The position numbers and the translations under genes were made by a program. Shown in pieces: positions 44,887 through 55,748 of a DNA stretch of 64,000 bases; position 1 is the first letter of the stretch, and each line of letters opens with the position of its first letter. The notes below the pieces were generated by a model. The model had not been told where the DNA came from, did no database searches, and was given only the letters and a program-made list of their open reading frames with translations. This DNA comes from Liopterus haemorrhoidalis (taxonomy: Eukaryota > Arthropoda > Insecta > Coleoptera > Dytiscidae): positions 35,417,668 to 35,481,667 of the forward strand of contig OZ020618.1 of NCBI GenBank assembly GCA_963971575.1, written 5' to 3'.

Positions 44887-46046
44887 TATTAAAATATTAA
44901 TAGTAAATAAATAGTATGTACTATGTATGTATGAAAAACACACTATGAACTAATTTAATGGCTTGCATTGCAAAATATTGCAAATAACTCAAATTACAAT
45001 TATGTCCTTGTTTTTAACACATGTATATACATATATTAAAATTTTAACACTGAATGTCGGGGCCCTCGGGCCATGTATGGTCAGCCCGGGCAGTAGTTAC
45101 ATGACTGAATATTTGTTCATTTTAAATAAATAAATTTAGAAAGAGACAGCTCATCCGTAGGTTGGTAACTAATCGACCTGAACTGACACTGTAATGTAAT
45201 TACAGCAACTTTAGGCAAAAACCTACTCATAGACACAGTATATAAATCATAAATGTTTTCAACTAATAATTAACTATATTAACCAGCAACTACGGGTCGG
45301 AAAAGTGCGCCTGTGTTGTCTTAAACCTTCATACAGTAACCGCAACATAAATTGTCTCGATGTAAACTTGTCAGACAGTTTAATGTTTTTAATAATTCGT
45401 GCGTGTCATATTCTCACTTCTGTACAGGTCTAAACCACACGCTGACCGTTACACCACTCCTTACCACACTGGAAAAAATCGATAATTTTATGTTATTATT
45501 ATAAACAATTTGTTGATGACTTAAAAGTAGTTGTCTGATTGATCCACGGCCAAGCACTGGTTAAAAAACTTGAATTTTCACTTTCCGTTTTCACTTTATT
45601 TAAGAGTTCATAAAAACTTATGATCAACTATTACGGATAATTTGTTGATAGGTTATTAATTTTCGATGTTTTTTGTAAGATGTTTCGGCGGCAGTTTTTA
45701 TCTAAAGTTATGAAATATTATAAATTAATATCAGATCTATAGCAGCACAACGTGAAATATATTAAACGCTGTCTAGCGTAACGTAAAATTAACACAGAAT
45801 ATTGTTTACAAAGTCCCAGGGTCCATATTCCGGTTCGAGTATGGATGTAAATTGTAAATTCCAAAAATTAGTAGTCGTTGCCAACTAGTGCAAATTTGAG
45901 TCCAATGATCCAACAAATAGCAGACAATATTATTAAATAAATAAATAAATAAATACAATAAAAATGTATAGAATATCACAGAGTTTCCCGAACTGTGCTC
46001 CGCGCAGCATTTGTCGCTCCTAACTTACACATAAGTTATTATTATT
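44887..46046. other. No gene; possible hAT end at 45,979
   Basis: AT-rich spacer. CAGAGTTTCCCGAACTGTG at 45,979 looks like a hAT terminus adjoining the MITE M3 remnant, but no matching duplication was found. Confidence 0.35.
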
Positions 46047-46398
46047 TCTTTTTTTTTTTTAGTGCAGCCCTTTTGGTGTAATGTCACACTATTTTCGCCA
46101 GCGGTTCCCAACCGGTGGGTCGTGACCCACACGGGCATCGCCTTGGTTTTTGAGGGGTCGCCCGTTTTCGTGAGATATATTCGCTTGGTGGACATCAAAG
46201 AAGAGACACGTTCATCTTCACGTTAACATAACCTCAAAAAGTAATCAAAGAATGTTGTTTTTTGGTTGGTAATTGGCAGGAAACAGACCAGAGGCTAGCA
46301 GCGGGAAAGTAGAAAACCTGCAAGACTCCGAAGTAAGGAAAATGAACGAGAGTTAGGCGCGGTCACAAGCGAACAGTATAGGATTACTAACGGACTGG

Positions 46399-47303
46399 AT
46401 GAGGAAAGGGATGGAGAAGGAGAAAAAGGAAGTGTTTGGAAAGTCAAGGAAGGTAGTTAGATCGCCAGTGTCGAGGAAGAGGAAAATTGGGAATAGAGCT
46501 AACAGCGAAGAGATAGAATGCGGGGGGGGAAGAAGAGTGAAGAAAGGAGAACCATATTGGAGGAATGTTAAAGGAGATCCTGGGAAGAATGGAAAAGGAT
46601 AAAGACGAAATAAAGGAAGAAATAAGGATGATGGGTGAAGAATATGGTAGGAGGCAGGCAAAGCAGGCGGAAGAGATCGAGGGGCTGAAGTTAGAGTTAG
46701 AGGATACAAGAAGAAGGCTAGAAATAATGGAAAAGAAGGAGAGTAAGCCTAGGTCGGGGAAACAGGAAGGTGAGGAATTCAAGCAATTAGAGAAAAGGAT
46801 GGAAGAGGTAGAGATAGGACATGAAAGGCGAGAAAGGGAATCGAGAAGAAACAATATAGTAGTCAGAGGGGCAGAGTTGAATAATATGGAGAATAGGCAG
46901 ATAGGAATTAAAAGAATGATAAAGGAGCTAACAGGGAAAGAAATGGAAGTAGGGAGAATGCAGGAGATAGGAAAAGGAGATGGAAAAATGTGGTTAGTAA
47001 AATTGAAAAAGTGGGAAGATAAAAGAGACATGATGAGGCAGAAAAGTAGGTTGAGAGGAAAGAATCTGTACCTGGATGAAGATCTAACAAAGAAGGAGAG
47101 AGAGAGAGATACAGAAAAAGCTATGGGGTATGGTGAAAGAAGAAAAGGAAAAAGGCAGACAACCGAAGCTGGGATATATGAAAATACAAATAGATGGGAG
47201 ATGGAATAGGTGGAACGAGTTTAGGGGTGGAGTAGAGGAAACGCGGGATTTTCGACAAGAGGTAGAAGAGGGGATACATAGCGGTAAGGGGAGGGGTGAA
47301 AGG
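46399..47303 (+). pseudogene. LINE ORF1 (coiled coil plus RRM-like part)
   Basis: It starts MRKGMEKEKKEVF with a basic SPVSRKRKI segment. A frameshift near 46,530-46,565 leads into a long charged helix (KDEIKEEIRMMGEE onward, heptad-like, a coiled coil). Then comes ERRERESRRNNIVVRG, the usual opening of the RRM-like domain in this LINE group, followed by KSRLRGKNLYLDEDLTKKER. A second frameshift at the GAGAGAGAGA run near 47,099-47,108 leads to KLWGMVKEEKEKGRQPK and LGYMKIQIDGRW. ORF1 proteins bind element RNA and chaperone it. Two frameshifts, both in or near simple runs, break the frame. Confidence 0.75.
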
Positions 47304-47314
47304 TAGGACGAGAA

Positions 47315-48513
47315 AGAAGTTAAGGCAATCTTCTGGAATATGGCAGGAATTAAAGGAATGGAAATTATGGGAATTTTTGAAGGAATTTCAGGAAATAGGG
47401 TTGACGGAAACATGGATGGAGGATAAGGAACAGGAATTATGGGAAGAAAAATTACCGAAAGGGTGGGTATGGAAAAGTCAAGGGGCGAAGAAGGAAAAGA
47501 AGAAAGGAATATGGGGGGTATCATCACGGGTGTAATATGTGAGTTGTGTATGGATGAAGAAGAGGCACAGAAAGCGGAGGAGATAGTTGATAGAAGGGTG
47601 AAGATAGGGAAGAGGGGTGGCGAGTAATCACAATGTACAACAGAGGAGGAAGTAAAGAGAAACTGAGGGAATTGGACGGAATTCTAGGAGAAGAGACGGA
47701 AGGAGACTGGATTGTAGTGGGAGAGGATTTTAACGCAAGGATAGGAGAGACTGGAGGGGGGAGGGGCTAGGAGGAAAATGGGGTGGAAATCAAGAGGGGA
47801 GCAATGGATAAGGTGAGGAATAAAAAAGGGGAAATATGCAGGAATGGCTGGAGAAAAGGGGTTGGAGTATAATAAATAGAAACAAGGAGGGAGATCAGGA
47901 AGGAAGATGGACTTTCTATAAGGGGGAAAGAAAATCGACGATTGACTAAGCGGTGGTGAATGAAAGAGGGTGGGAAAGAGTAAAAAGTTTTCAGGTTAAG
48001 CAAAGGATAGAATCGGATCACCAACCGATCATAGTGGAGATCAGGAGAGGAAGAAAAAGTGAGGTGGAAGAGAAAAAAAAAAGAGTGTACAAGACTGGTC
48101 GGAGGAAGAAAAAAAAATACAAGGAAACAATGGAGAAAATGGAATGGACAGAACCAGGTGTGGAGAGAGGGTGGAGGAAATTGAGAGAAGGGATAGAGAA
48201 AGCGGTGGTGAAGAAAAGGAGGGGGCTTAGTACTAGAATGGGGAAAAAAACAATGGGGGGGGGGGAGAAATGCAGGAAAAAGAAAAAAGAGGCGCAGAAG
48301 GCCTGGGCCAAAAAGACTAAGGGGGAGGAGACGGAGAAAACACAGTACAGAGAAAAATTGGGGCAGTATAAAAAAACATGTAAGGAGGAAAAGATAAGAT
48401 ATATGGTAAAGGAGCAGGAAGAAGTGGGAAAGATAAGGAACGAAAAGCAAGCCTTGGAATATATAAACAGGATTTCCATGGAGAACTGGAGGAAACACTT
48501 TATGGAGATCTAA
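47315..48513 (+). pseudogene. LINE ORF2 endonuclease region
   Basis: Apurinic-like endonuclease domain. KAIFWNMAGI at 47,321 (catalytic Asn block) opens it. GLTETWMEDKEQ follows in a shifted frame (catalytic Glu), then EGDWIVVGEDFNARIGE near 47,705-47,755 (normally GDFNA; here GEDFNA), then SDHQPI at 48,013-48,030 (catalytic Asp-His pair). The enzyme would nick target DNA for target-primed reverse transcription. The reading needs several frameshift corrections and has stops (for example near 47,948). The long lysine-rich linker to the RT follows. Confidence 0.8.
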
Positions 48514-48591
48514 AAGGGAAGCGAAAAAAGGAGGAAGGAAGGCGGGGGGGATATAAGAAGTGAAGGAGGGACAGAGGACGAATCAGAAGGG

Positions 48592-50435
48592 GTGGAAGAG
48601 AGAGAAGGGGTAGAAGAGGGGGAGGGGCCGTCAGGGGAAGAAATAGAGAGCATAATAAAGAACATGAAGGAAGGGAAAGCAGCAGGGACAGATAAGATAA
48701 GGAATGAGGCGTGGATAAAGGGAGGAGAGAAAGCGAAGAATAAACTGGTAGAAATCATAAGAGGGATATGGAAAGGAGTGGGATACCCGGAGGACTGGAG
48801 GGAAGGGGTGATTGTACCGATATACAAGTGAGGAAATAAGGAGTTAGCATGTAATTATAGAGGTGTGACCTTGATGAGTTCAGCGTACAAGGTATACGCG
48901 AAAGTGCTGAACGAAAGATTAGTGGATGAGATGGAAAAGAAAGATTTACTGGCCGAAACGCAGTTTGGATTCAGGAAGGGAAGAGGGGCGATTGACGGAA
49001 TATTCGCCGTGACTCACATAGTAGAGGAGAGGTTAAAGAGAAAATGAGGGAAAGCGTATATGGCGTTCGTGGATTTGAAAGCGGCGTTTGACAGGCTGGA
49101 TAGGGATGAGCTATGAAAGGTTATGGAAAGGAAGGGGATAGGAAAGAAGTTGATAATGAGGATAAAGGAAATATACAAGGGGACGAGGTGCAAGGTGAGG
49201 GTAGACGAGGAAAAGTCGGAGTTTTTGGGTGAATAAGGGGGTGAGACAGGGTTGTCCGCTGAGCCCGACCTTGTTCAACTTGTATGTAGCGGATCTAGAA
49301 GGGAATATGAGGAAGGGACAAGATGGGGGGGGTAGTAGGGAAGATGAAGTTGTGGACATTGGAGTACGCGGACGATATTGTATTGAAGGGGAACAGGAGC
49401 TTAAGAGGATGATTGAAAGGGCGGATAAATATTTCAAAAGGAAAAAACTAGAAGTAAACAGGGATAAGACGAAGGTAATGGTATTCGGTAAAGGAGGAGG
49501 GAGAAGAAAGAAGATAAAATGGGAATGGGGTGGCAGAAAAATAGATGAGGTGAAGAGTTTAAAATACCTAGGTTATGTACTAGCGAGGAACAATGGGGCT
49601 GAACTACACGTAAGGGAAAGAGTAAAGAAGGCAAGAATAGTCATGGGGAAGCTGTGGAGTATAGGAGAGAGGAAGTTTAGTGACGATATTAGATGGAGAT
49701 TGAGGTTGTTTGAGGCCGTGGTAAAAAACATCCTGCTATATGGGGTGGAAATTTGGGGATGGAAGGAATGGGAGAAGGTAGAACGAGTACTGGAGAGGTA
49801 TTTAAGATGGATCTTAGGGGTAAATAGAAAAACACCAGGGTATACTGTAAGAGAGGAACTGAAAAGGGATAAGATGAAAGTGGGTACAGGAAGGAGGGCG
49901 ATTAAGTACGAGGAGAAAGTTAGAATAGATAGAAAATAATAATGCACAGGGGGAGATGAGAAAGGAGTATTACTGGAGATGCGGAATGGATGCGACAGAA
50001 GTGGAAAGGAGAAGAAAAGACGGGATAAGTGTGATTGAGGAGTTGTAGAGGAGGGATAAAGAAGTGGGGGAGGAAGAAAGGACAGTCAGAATAGACAAAT
50101 CAAAGAGCGCAGGGAGATATAAGGAGGTCATAACTACAGGGGTACCAAGCTACTTGAAGGGAGGAAGAAAGCGGAAGGTCAGGAGGGAGGGTTAGGAGGA
50201 TTACGAGGCTAAGGTGCAGGAATGAAGTGAGAGGAAATAGATATTGGAGAAAAAGGATGATAAGATGTGCAAGATGTGCGGGGAGGAGGAAGAAAATATA
50301 GAGCACCTCGCGAAGAGGTGTAGAGAGATGACAGTATGGTCGGGGAGCACATTAAATCTGTTGCACGAAGATGGAAGGGGGAAGAGGTGGGCGAGGGAAT
50401 TAGAGGCAAGAAGGATTGAGATTGGGGAAGGATAA
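48592..50435 (+). pseudogene. LINE ORF2 reverse transcriptase and zinc knuckle
   Basis: RT blocks in order: MKEGKAAGTDKIRNE (finger), YRGVTLMSSAYKVYAKVLNE, AETQFGFRKGRGAIDGIF, AFVDLKAAFD at 49,063-49,092 (motif A), NKGVRQGCPLSPTLFN (motif B), and EYADDIVL with YADD at 49,365-49,376. The thumb has SLKYLGYVLARNNGAE and YGVEIWGWKEW. CKMCGEEEENIEHLAKRC forms the terminal zinc knuckle. Defects are TGA stops near 48,829, 49,045 and 49,115, a frameshift before motif B, one in the G-run at 49,326, and a break near 49,940. Catalytic residues are preserved, so loss of function is by frame damage only. Confidence 0.88.
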
Positions 50436-50899
50436 CAGGAAGGGGTAAAGGAAAGAAGGAAGAGACCCCGTGGGAAGCAGAAGGGGTGACATGGAAGGAA
50501 GGAAGGGGGATGAGGTTACCTGGAAATGGAGAGGAAGGAAGGGAGATAGGAGGAGGGGTGAAGAAATTATTGGAAGGGAAGAGAATGGAATAAAATAAAT
50601 TAAATATGGGCGAGAGAACTGGAAGCAAGAAGGAAGGAGATCGGAGAAGGAAACCAGAATGAGAACAGGAAGAAGGAGAGGGACATTGGAGCAAGAAGAA
50701 AGAAATGAGAAAAAATATCGTAATTTGTAAATTGTATTGTATTGTACATTATATATTTTTGGATTGATTTTTCTATTTTTTGTAATGGTTAACACTCTGA
50801 ACGCCGCAAGGCTTAGGGAATAAAGAATATATATGTTATGTTAAATAATCAAAGAAGAGTTTTTGTTTTATAGAGTACTAAAAATTAAGGCAAAGACGT

Positions 50900-51985
50900 C
50901 ATGAAGATGATAAGATAATGACTTGTGTAGATTGTGTACCAATGGAGCACCAGCCATGCTTGGATCGAGGTCGGGCTTTCAGTCAAAAGTTAAAGATCTT
51001 GCACCCCAAGCAAAGGGATTACACTGCATGATTCACCGATTTGCCTTTGTTATCAAGACTTTTCCAAAACTTTTGCAAGAACTTCTCGACTCTTTGGTGA
51101 CAATTGTCAATTATATAAAATCTATTGCTCTCAATACTCTTCTGTTCAAAGAACTGTGCAAAAACATAAACTCTGATCACGAAGTTCTTCTTGTCTACAC
51201 TGCTGTTCGTTGGTTATCAAAAAGAAATATTGTTGGCCGAGTTTTTTAATTGAAAAACGAAATAAAACAGTTCTTAGAAATAAAAGGAAAACATGATTTT
51301 ATGACACACTTTAATGAGACCTGGATCCAAAGAGTAGCTTATTTATCAGATATCTTAGATCAACTAAACAGGCTAAATTTGAAACTCCAGGGTAAAGAAG
51401 CGCACATTATTAACTTCAGAGATAATATCCAGGCGTTCGTATTAAAGCTGCAAATTGACGCCGTAAATTAAATCTTGGAAACTTTGCCATGTTTGAACAC
51501 ATTTGCACCAAGACTGAAGAATTGGATACGGGAATTGTAGATAATCTAAGAGAGGAAATTAATAACCACCTTAAAGCCCTTGAATCTGAAATTCAACGTT
51601 ATTTCCTGGAGTTCTTTGAACAAGAAGCTGCATTAGTACGAAACTCATTTCATGTATCTTTGGATGTTACCAATATTTCCGATGAAGTACAAGATTTGGA
51701 GCTGCGAAATGACTCCTCTGCGCATGATTTATAGAAAAATTGTTATCTCAATTTTGGTGTGCTATTCGTTATTTGTATCCTAAAGTTTCCAGGCTTTCTT
51801 TTCAAATGCTAGTGCCATTTGCTTCTACTTACCTCTGCCAAAGTGGATTTTCAACTCTTCTGCAGATCAAGACAAAAGCTAGGAATAAGCTGGAAGATCA
51901 AGATGACATGAGATTGACCTTGACAAAAACTCAACTAAGAATTATAACACTTGTTAAGCAGATGCAAGCTCACTCATCACATTAA
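50900..51985 (+). pseudogene. hAT transposase, ZBED5/GTF2IRD2-like C-terminal half
   Basis: Four open pieces in series. The first reads CTNGAPAMLGSRSGF, IHRFAFVIKTFPK and VRWLSKRNIVGRVF. A TAA follows, then FLEIKGKHDF, YLSDILDQLNRLNLKLQGK. After two frameshifts come LVPFASTYLCQSGFSTL and NKLEDQDDMRLTLTKTQLRI, the hAT dimerisation region. The order and motifs match domesticated ZBED-type hAT relatives. In hAT transposases the first catalytic Asp lies in the CTDGA motif; here it is Asn (CTN). The N-terminal part with the BED finger is absent. The element also lost its 5' half, so it needed another transposase to move, or decayed later. Confidence 0.9.
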
Positions 51986-52202
51986 TCATTAATAATTAAT
52001 AAATATCATCACTTTTGCTAAGTGCTAAAATATATTTTATCAAACCCTTTATTTATTTTTTTTTATTGATCAAATATTGCGTATGAGAAAGAGGGGTCGC
52101 GAACATTTTTAAAAATTTTAAAAAGGGTCGCGATTAAATAAATGTTGGGGACCAGTGATTAACGCAAACTGGCCCTCTTCAAAAAAAGTTTTCCCACCGC
52201 TG

Positions 52203-53105
52203 TTCTACCTTGCTATGCACTAAAATGAGTTTCATATATCTTCGTAAATCAGAAAAATCACTTTGATATGCGTTTTATTTCGCTTTTTTTTTGACAATTT
52301 TATTTTTTTTTTCGGCGTATTCTGTATGTATAAAACAATGATATGCATATTTATATGATTTTATTATTATTATTTTGTTTTTTGTAAATTATTGGGATTT
52401 TCCTCACAAATGTGACAAAAAACTTTTGTCTCCCACTCTCTCTCCCATACAGGTTAATCTAATCCTGAAAAAGTTCCCATAATGTATATTGATGCTAATC
52501 GGAATAATTTAACCGGAATTTTTTATCAGATTAGTTTTTCGAAAAATATCAATTTTGATGTGTCGTTGAAAAAAATTATTATTTTTTTAAGATTTATTGT
52601 GTGGCACTAAAAGTAAGCTCTTAAGACGAAGATTAAGGAACAAAAAGTAGTTTTTTAAAATTCGTTTCCTTAAACACGATTTTACCCAAAAATGTGCTAA
52701 AAAAGTTTTTGTCCGCACCTTTGGTTAAAAGCAAAGATGTGAAAAATATATAGGTAATTTACATTCATTTGAGCCGGAAACGTACGAGAGGAATTTTTGA
52801 GCAGTTTGCGTTTTAGGAAAAAAAATTTAGTTTTTGTGTTTCTGAAAAAAATTACCATTTTTTTTAATTATTGGATAAATTATGGCTAATAATGTTATAG
52901 AGTTTTCGTATTTATGGCTAAGGTAGCATATGTCTTGCTTTGAAATAAAAAATAATATAAAAAAGTTTTACCAGCTGATAAGAGTGGAGCACTTACTCTT
53001 ATACGCCCTGATTCAACCTATTGTTTGAATCAGTCTAGTATTTTATTTCTAAGGTATCAAATTAGAATAAATTATTTTTAGTAGTGAAATAATAATATAA
53101 AATAC
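52203..53105. other. No gene recognised
   Basis: AT-rich spacer with simple T-runs. A short inverted repeat CTGATTCAA/TTGAATCAG lies at about 53,009-53,033. Confidence 0.4.
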
Positions 53106-53362
53106 TAATAATAGGACCCCAACGCCTAGATAGGCGTATAAGGGCTAGAGTGACGTGGTCAGTGTGACGTTTCGTCCAGTCTTATTTTATCTCTGCCTGA
53201 ACAGGTATTCATTTTTATTATTAAATACTTGAGGCTGAGTCGACCCTAGAGCTGACAGCACAGTTCCTGAAGATAAAAATCCGATGGAGGTGGGGGGTGA
53301 TCGAACCAGAGTTCATGTGCTCCGTAGACAACCGTCTTACCATGGAACCACGGCAACTCTAT
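53106..53362 (-). mobile_element. tRNA-derived SINE, minus strand, second family
   Basis: On the minus strand, AGAGTTGCCGTGGTTCCATGG (A-box part TGGTTCCATGGTA) is followed by a B-box TGGTTCGATCACC. A body with AGGGTCGACTCAGCC follows, then a 3' end with CCTATCTAGGCGTTGGGGTCC next to TATTATTAG. A second, 3'-only copy is at about 60,946-60,990. Confidence 0.65.
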
Positions 53363-53847
53363 AAATAACATAACAAATTGTTATTAGTGAGATATACGTT
53401 TTTAAAATTGAAAAAAAATTTTTTTTTATCAATATATTTCTTATTAATTTAATGAAAATGGAACCTCTTAGTACTCAAATAACGAATAAAAATTGATGTC
53501 GCAGGTATATAATAAATGAAGGCTGAGTGTGTAGGACAAATTTTGCTTTGTAGTAATCACGGCAGAATGAACGATGTTTTTAAAATAATTTATCGTCTGT
53601 TAATCTAAGAGCTTTAAAAACAAATTTTATGTTAAAATATTTTTTTCTTAATTTTAATTCGAATACCTAATACCATTATTTAGGTTTCTAAATATGTGCA
53701 GTACTTTTTTTTCTATAGAAAGGTTCATAAGATTTTGAAAATTGCGCCTATGGCTTCCATTGGTTGTTATAAGCTCCGCCCCTCTGATTTCGTGTACATT
53801 GAAACAGAATTAAATGATAATTTCAACAATTTCCAGTGGTTATTATA

Positions 53848-54414
53848 ATGGGTGTTTTTTTTTAGAGGTATAGAACTTTAAATTGCAATAAAACAACGAT
53901 GGATTATTCGATTGACATGAATTTTTTTTTATTCGAAAAATAATCTTGTGGCATTACATTTTAAATATGATTTCTGGCATATGACCGCCACGGCTGGCTC
54001 GGATGTAGTCTAATCTGGACGTCCAATTTTCGATGACTTTTTCCAACATTTGTGGCCGTATATCGGCAATAACACGGCGAATGTTGTCTTCCAAATGGTC
54101 AAGCGTTTGTGGCTTATCCGCATAGACCAATGACTTTACATAGCCCCACAGAAAGTAGTCCAGCGGTGTTAAATCACAAGATCTTGGAGGCCAATTAACA
54201 GGTCCAAAACGTGAAATTAGGCGGTCACCAAACGTGTCTTTCAATAAATCGATTGTGGCACGAGCTGTGTGACATGTTGCGCCGTCTTGTTGGTATGATT
54301 TAATGTAATGTCACAAGATTATCTTTCAAATAAAAAAAAATTCATGTCAATCGAATAATCCATCGTTGTTTTATTGTAATTTAAAGTTCTATACCTCTAA
54401 AAAAAAACACCCGT
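53848..54414 (-). mobile_element. Tc1/mariner-type element nested in family A
   Basis: Terminal inverted repeats of about 85 bp (GGGTGTTTTTTTTTAGAGGT at the left, inverted at the right) sit next to TA on each side. It interrupts the TTATTA...TTACGCTTTTAAAA sequence that is continuous in other A copies. 567 bp, carrying the last part of a transposase gene. Confidence 0.85.
53954..54295 (-). pseudogene. Tc1/mariner-like transposase C-terminal part
   Basis: The minus-strand frame reads YQQDGATCHTARATIDLLK, then FGPVNWPPRSCDLTPLDYFL, then IRRVIADIRPQMLEKVIENW and ends EIIFKM. The second catalytic Asp (QQDGA) and the acidic residue of the third block (TPLDYF) are both kept, and there is no stop over about 114 codons. 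The helix-turn-helix and first catalytic residue are deleted. It resembles the mariner-like sequences often found in insect genomes under an uncharacterised-domain name. The internal deletion with intact long terminal repeats suggests a non-autonomous derivative mobilised in trans. Confidence 0.85.
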
Positions 54415-54524
54415 TATTACGCTTTTAAAAATTAAGTGCAACATTTGCCAAAATATAACTAGAATTTTGAAAAAATAATTTAAACAAAATAAAAATGCGA
54501 AAAAAAAAACAAAAATAATATTGT

Positions 54525-54594
54525 CTTTTCTCGCAGGGATCGAACTGAGCTAGTTGGGTGAGAAGCCAGCGCATATCCACGAGAATGGCTACCA
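54525..54594 (-). repeat. tRNA-like module, first copy in A3
   Basis: On the minus strand, ATTCTCGTGGATATGCGC is the A-box part, followed by a B-box CAGTTCGATCCCTG with CTCGCAGGGAT forming the expected stem region. Confidence 0.5.
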
Positions 54595-54807
54595 TTGGTT
54601 GTTTTAAGTCATATGCTCCGCCCCTCGGTTTCGTATACATGACACATAGAATGAAAATATAATTCCACCAATTCCAGCTTGTTATTAAATTTACGCTCTT
54701 AAAAATTAAATGCAACATTTGCCAAAATATATAATAAGTAGAATTTTGACAAATTAATTTAAATTAAATAAAAATGGAAAAAAAAACAAAAAATAAAATT
54801 GTCTCCT

Positions 54808-54877
54808 CTGCCCGGAGCGAACCCTAGTTTGCTGCGTAGCGAGCGAGCAAGCTAACCATTAGACCAATATACGCCTT
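54808..54877 (-). repeat. tRNA-like module, second copy in A3
   Basis: On the minus strand, GGCGTATATTGGTCTAATGG carries a good A-box (TGGTCTAATGGTTAGC), and AGGGTTCGCTCCGGGC carries a B-box with its stem. This is the best-preserved module in the family. No intact acceptor stem was confirmed, so I do not call a tRNA gene. Confidence 0.6.
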
Positions 54878-55377
54878 CTAGTATAGTATGTAACATAACT
54901 ATAACTTTTGTACATCGTCAACCAAAAAACACAAAAAATGAGTTATTTTCCGAAAACATAATCTGATCAATAATTCCTTTCGTACTATTCCGGTTCACAT
55001 CAATGTACATTACTTAGAATTTTTCAGATTTTTAGTTTAAACCTACAGGCTGTGGGATAACATTTTTTTGGCACAATTTTGATAAAAATCGCACAAAAAT
55101 AATTTATTTTGCAAAAATAAAATTTTGATCGTTAATCCACATACTAAGGGCTTTCATTTGATACCCTATTCAGAATTTAAAAAAAAAAAAAATTTCTATG
55201 TACACATTTGTTTATACCATATTTTTAGGAGTATATCTTTTTTAGATGTTTTAGTATTTTTTAGTATTAAGTGTGGGTCAAAGAGTTTTACAAGCATGCC
55301 AAATTTCAACACTCTAGGTTTAGCCGTTTGACTACAATTTTTACCGAACAGACAGACAGACTGACAGACTAATCTAA

Positions 55378-55748
55378 AAATCTGAAAAAAATCTGAGTAA
55401 TGAACATTGGTGTGAACCGGAATAGTACAACAGGAATTTTTGATCAGATTATGTTTCTGAAAATCACGCATTTATTGTATTTTTTGGTTGACGATGTAAA
55501 ATATTTAATACTTTATGTAACACAGTATTGCTAAGCTGTAAACTAGGGTTCGCTTCCAGGCTGGAGGCAATTTTAATTTTTCTTTTTTTTTGCATTTTTA
55601 TTTTGTTTAAATATTTTTGTCAAAATTCAAGTTATATTTTGCAAATGTTGCATTTAATTTTTTAAAGCGTAAATTTAATAACCAATGGGAATTGTTGGAT
55701 TTATAATTTAATTCTATGTTTGAATGTATACGAAATCAGAGGGGCGTT
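55378..55748 (-). mobile_element. Family A fragment A4, inverted
   Basis: Reverse-strand match to the middle of A1 (TGTGAACCGGAATAGTACAA, then GCAAATGTTGCATTTAATTT), ending at AAATCAGAGGGGCG. It joins A3 tail to tail. Confidence 0.65.

Larger units (their letters stand above)
46254..50845 (+). mobile_element. Near full-length purine-rich LINE
   Basis: 4.6 kb, flanked by a perfect TAATCAAAGAA duplication (46,243-46,253 and 50,846-50,856). The plus strand is strongly A/G-rich. The layout is 5' UTR, ORF1, ORF2 (endonuclease, RT, zinc knuckle), then GAACGCCGCAAGGCTTAGGG and an AATAAAG tail with no poly-A. It is inserted in the hAT element. All ORFs are broken. Confidence 0.92.
46099..52157 (+). 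mobile_element. ZBED-type hAT element, itself split by a LINE
   Basis: The left end is CAGCGGTTCCCAACC and the right end GTTGGGGACCAGTG. Flanks ATTTTCGC and ATTAACGC both derive from the ATTTGCGC site that the other M copies show. Excluding the LINE, about 1.47 kb remains: terminal GGGTCG-rich sequence at both ends and the C-terminal half of a transposase. The N-terminal half and BED finger are deleted. Confidence 0.85.
46047..52202 (-). mobile_element. hAT-type MITE family M, copy M3, split by later insertions
   Basis: 46,047-46,098 and 52,158-52,202 are two parts of one minus-strand M copy. In M1 the sequences are joined at GCGCAAATAGTGTGAC. The right end reads TTTTCCCACCGCTG. Everything between is a later hAT insertion. 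The left part beyond the poly-T does not match M1 and may be another element. Confidence 0.75.
53490..55378 (+). mobile_element. Family A copy A3 with internal duplication
   Basis: It matches A1 from ATTGATG to the CAGA tract at 55,349-55,370. The segment from the CCATTGGTTGT/CCGCCCCTC box through the tRNA-like module is present twice (about 53,755-54,590 and 54,591-54,880), once split by the Tc1-like insertion. Net length without the insertion is about 1.3 kb. The right end abuts an inverted A fragment. Confidence 0.7.

Noticed and set aside
44815..44890. A possible genuine tRNA gene on the minus strand
   Set aside because: The B-box and T-arm are good, but the sequence continues into an A/T tail like the SINE at 26.8 kb and the acceptor stem does not close. 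SINE head is the better call.
45979..46046. Left end of MITE M3
   Set aside because: CAGAGTTTCCCG is a hAT-like end, but it does not match the M family terminus and its flank (GAATATCA) does not match the right flank (TTCTACCT). The element border was therefore not set there.
42694..50795. Many long minus-strand ORFs rich in Ser, Pro, Phe and Leu
   Set aside because: They are shadows of the purine-rich LINE plus strand (C/T-rich complement). The plus strand carries the recognisable RT motifs.
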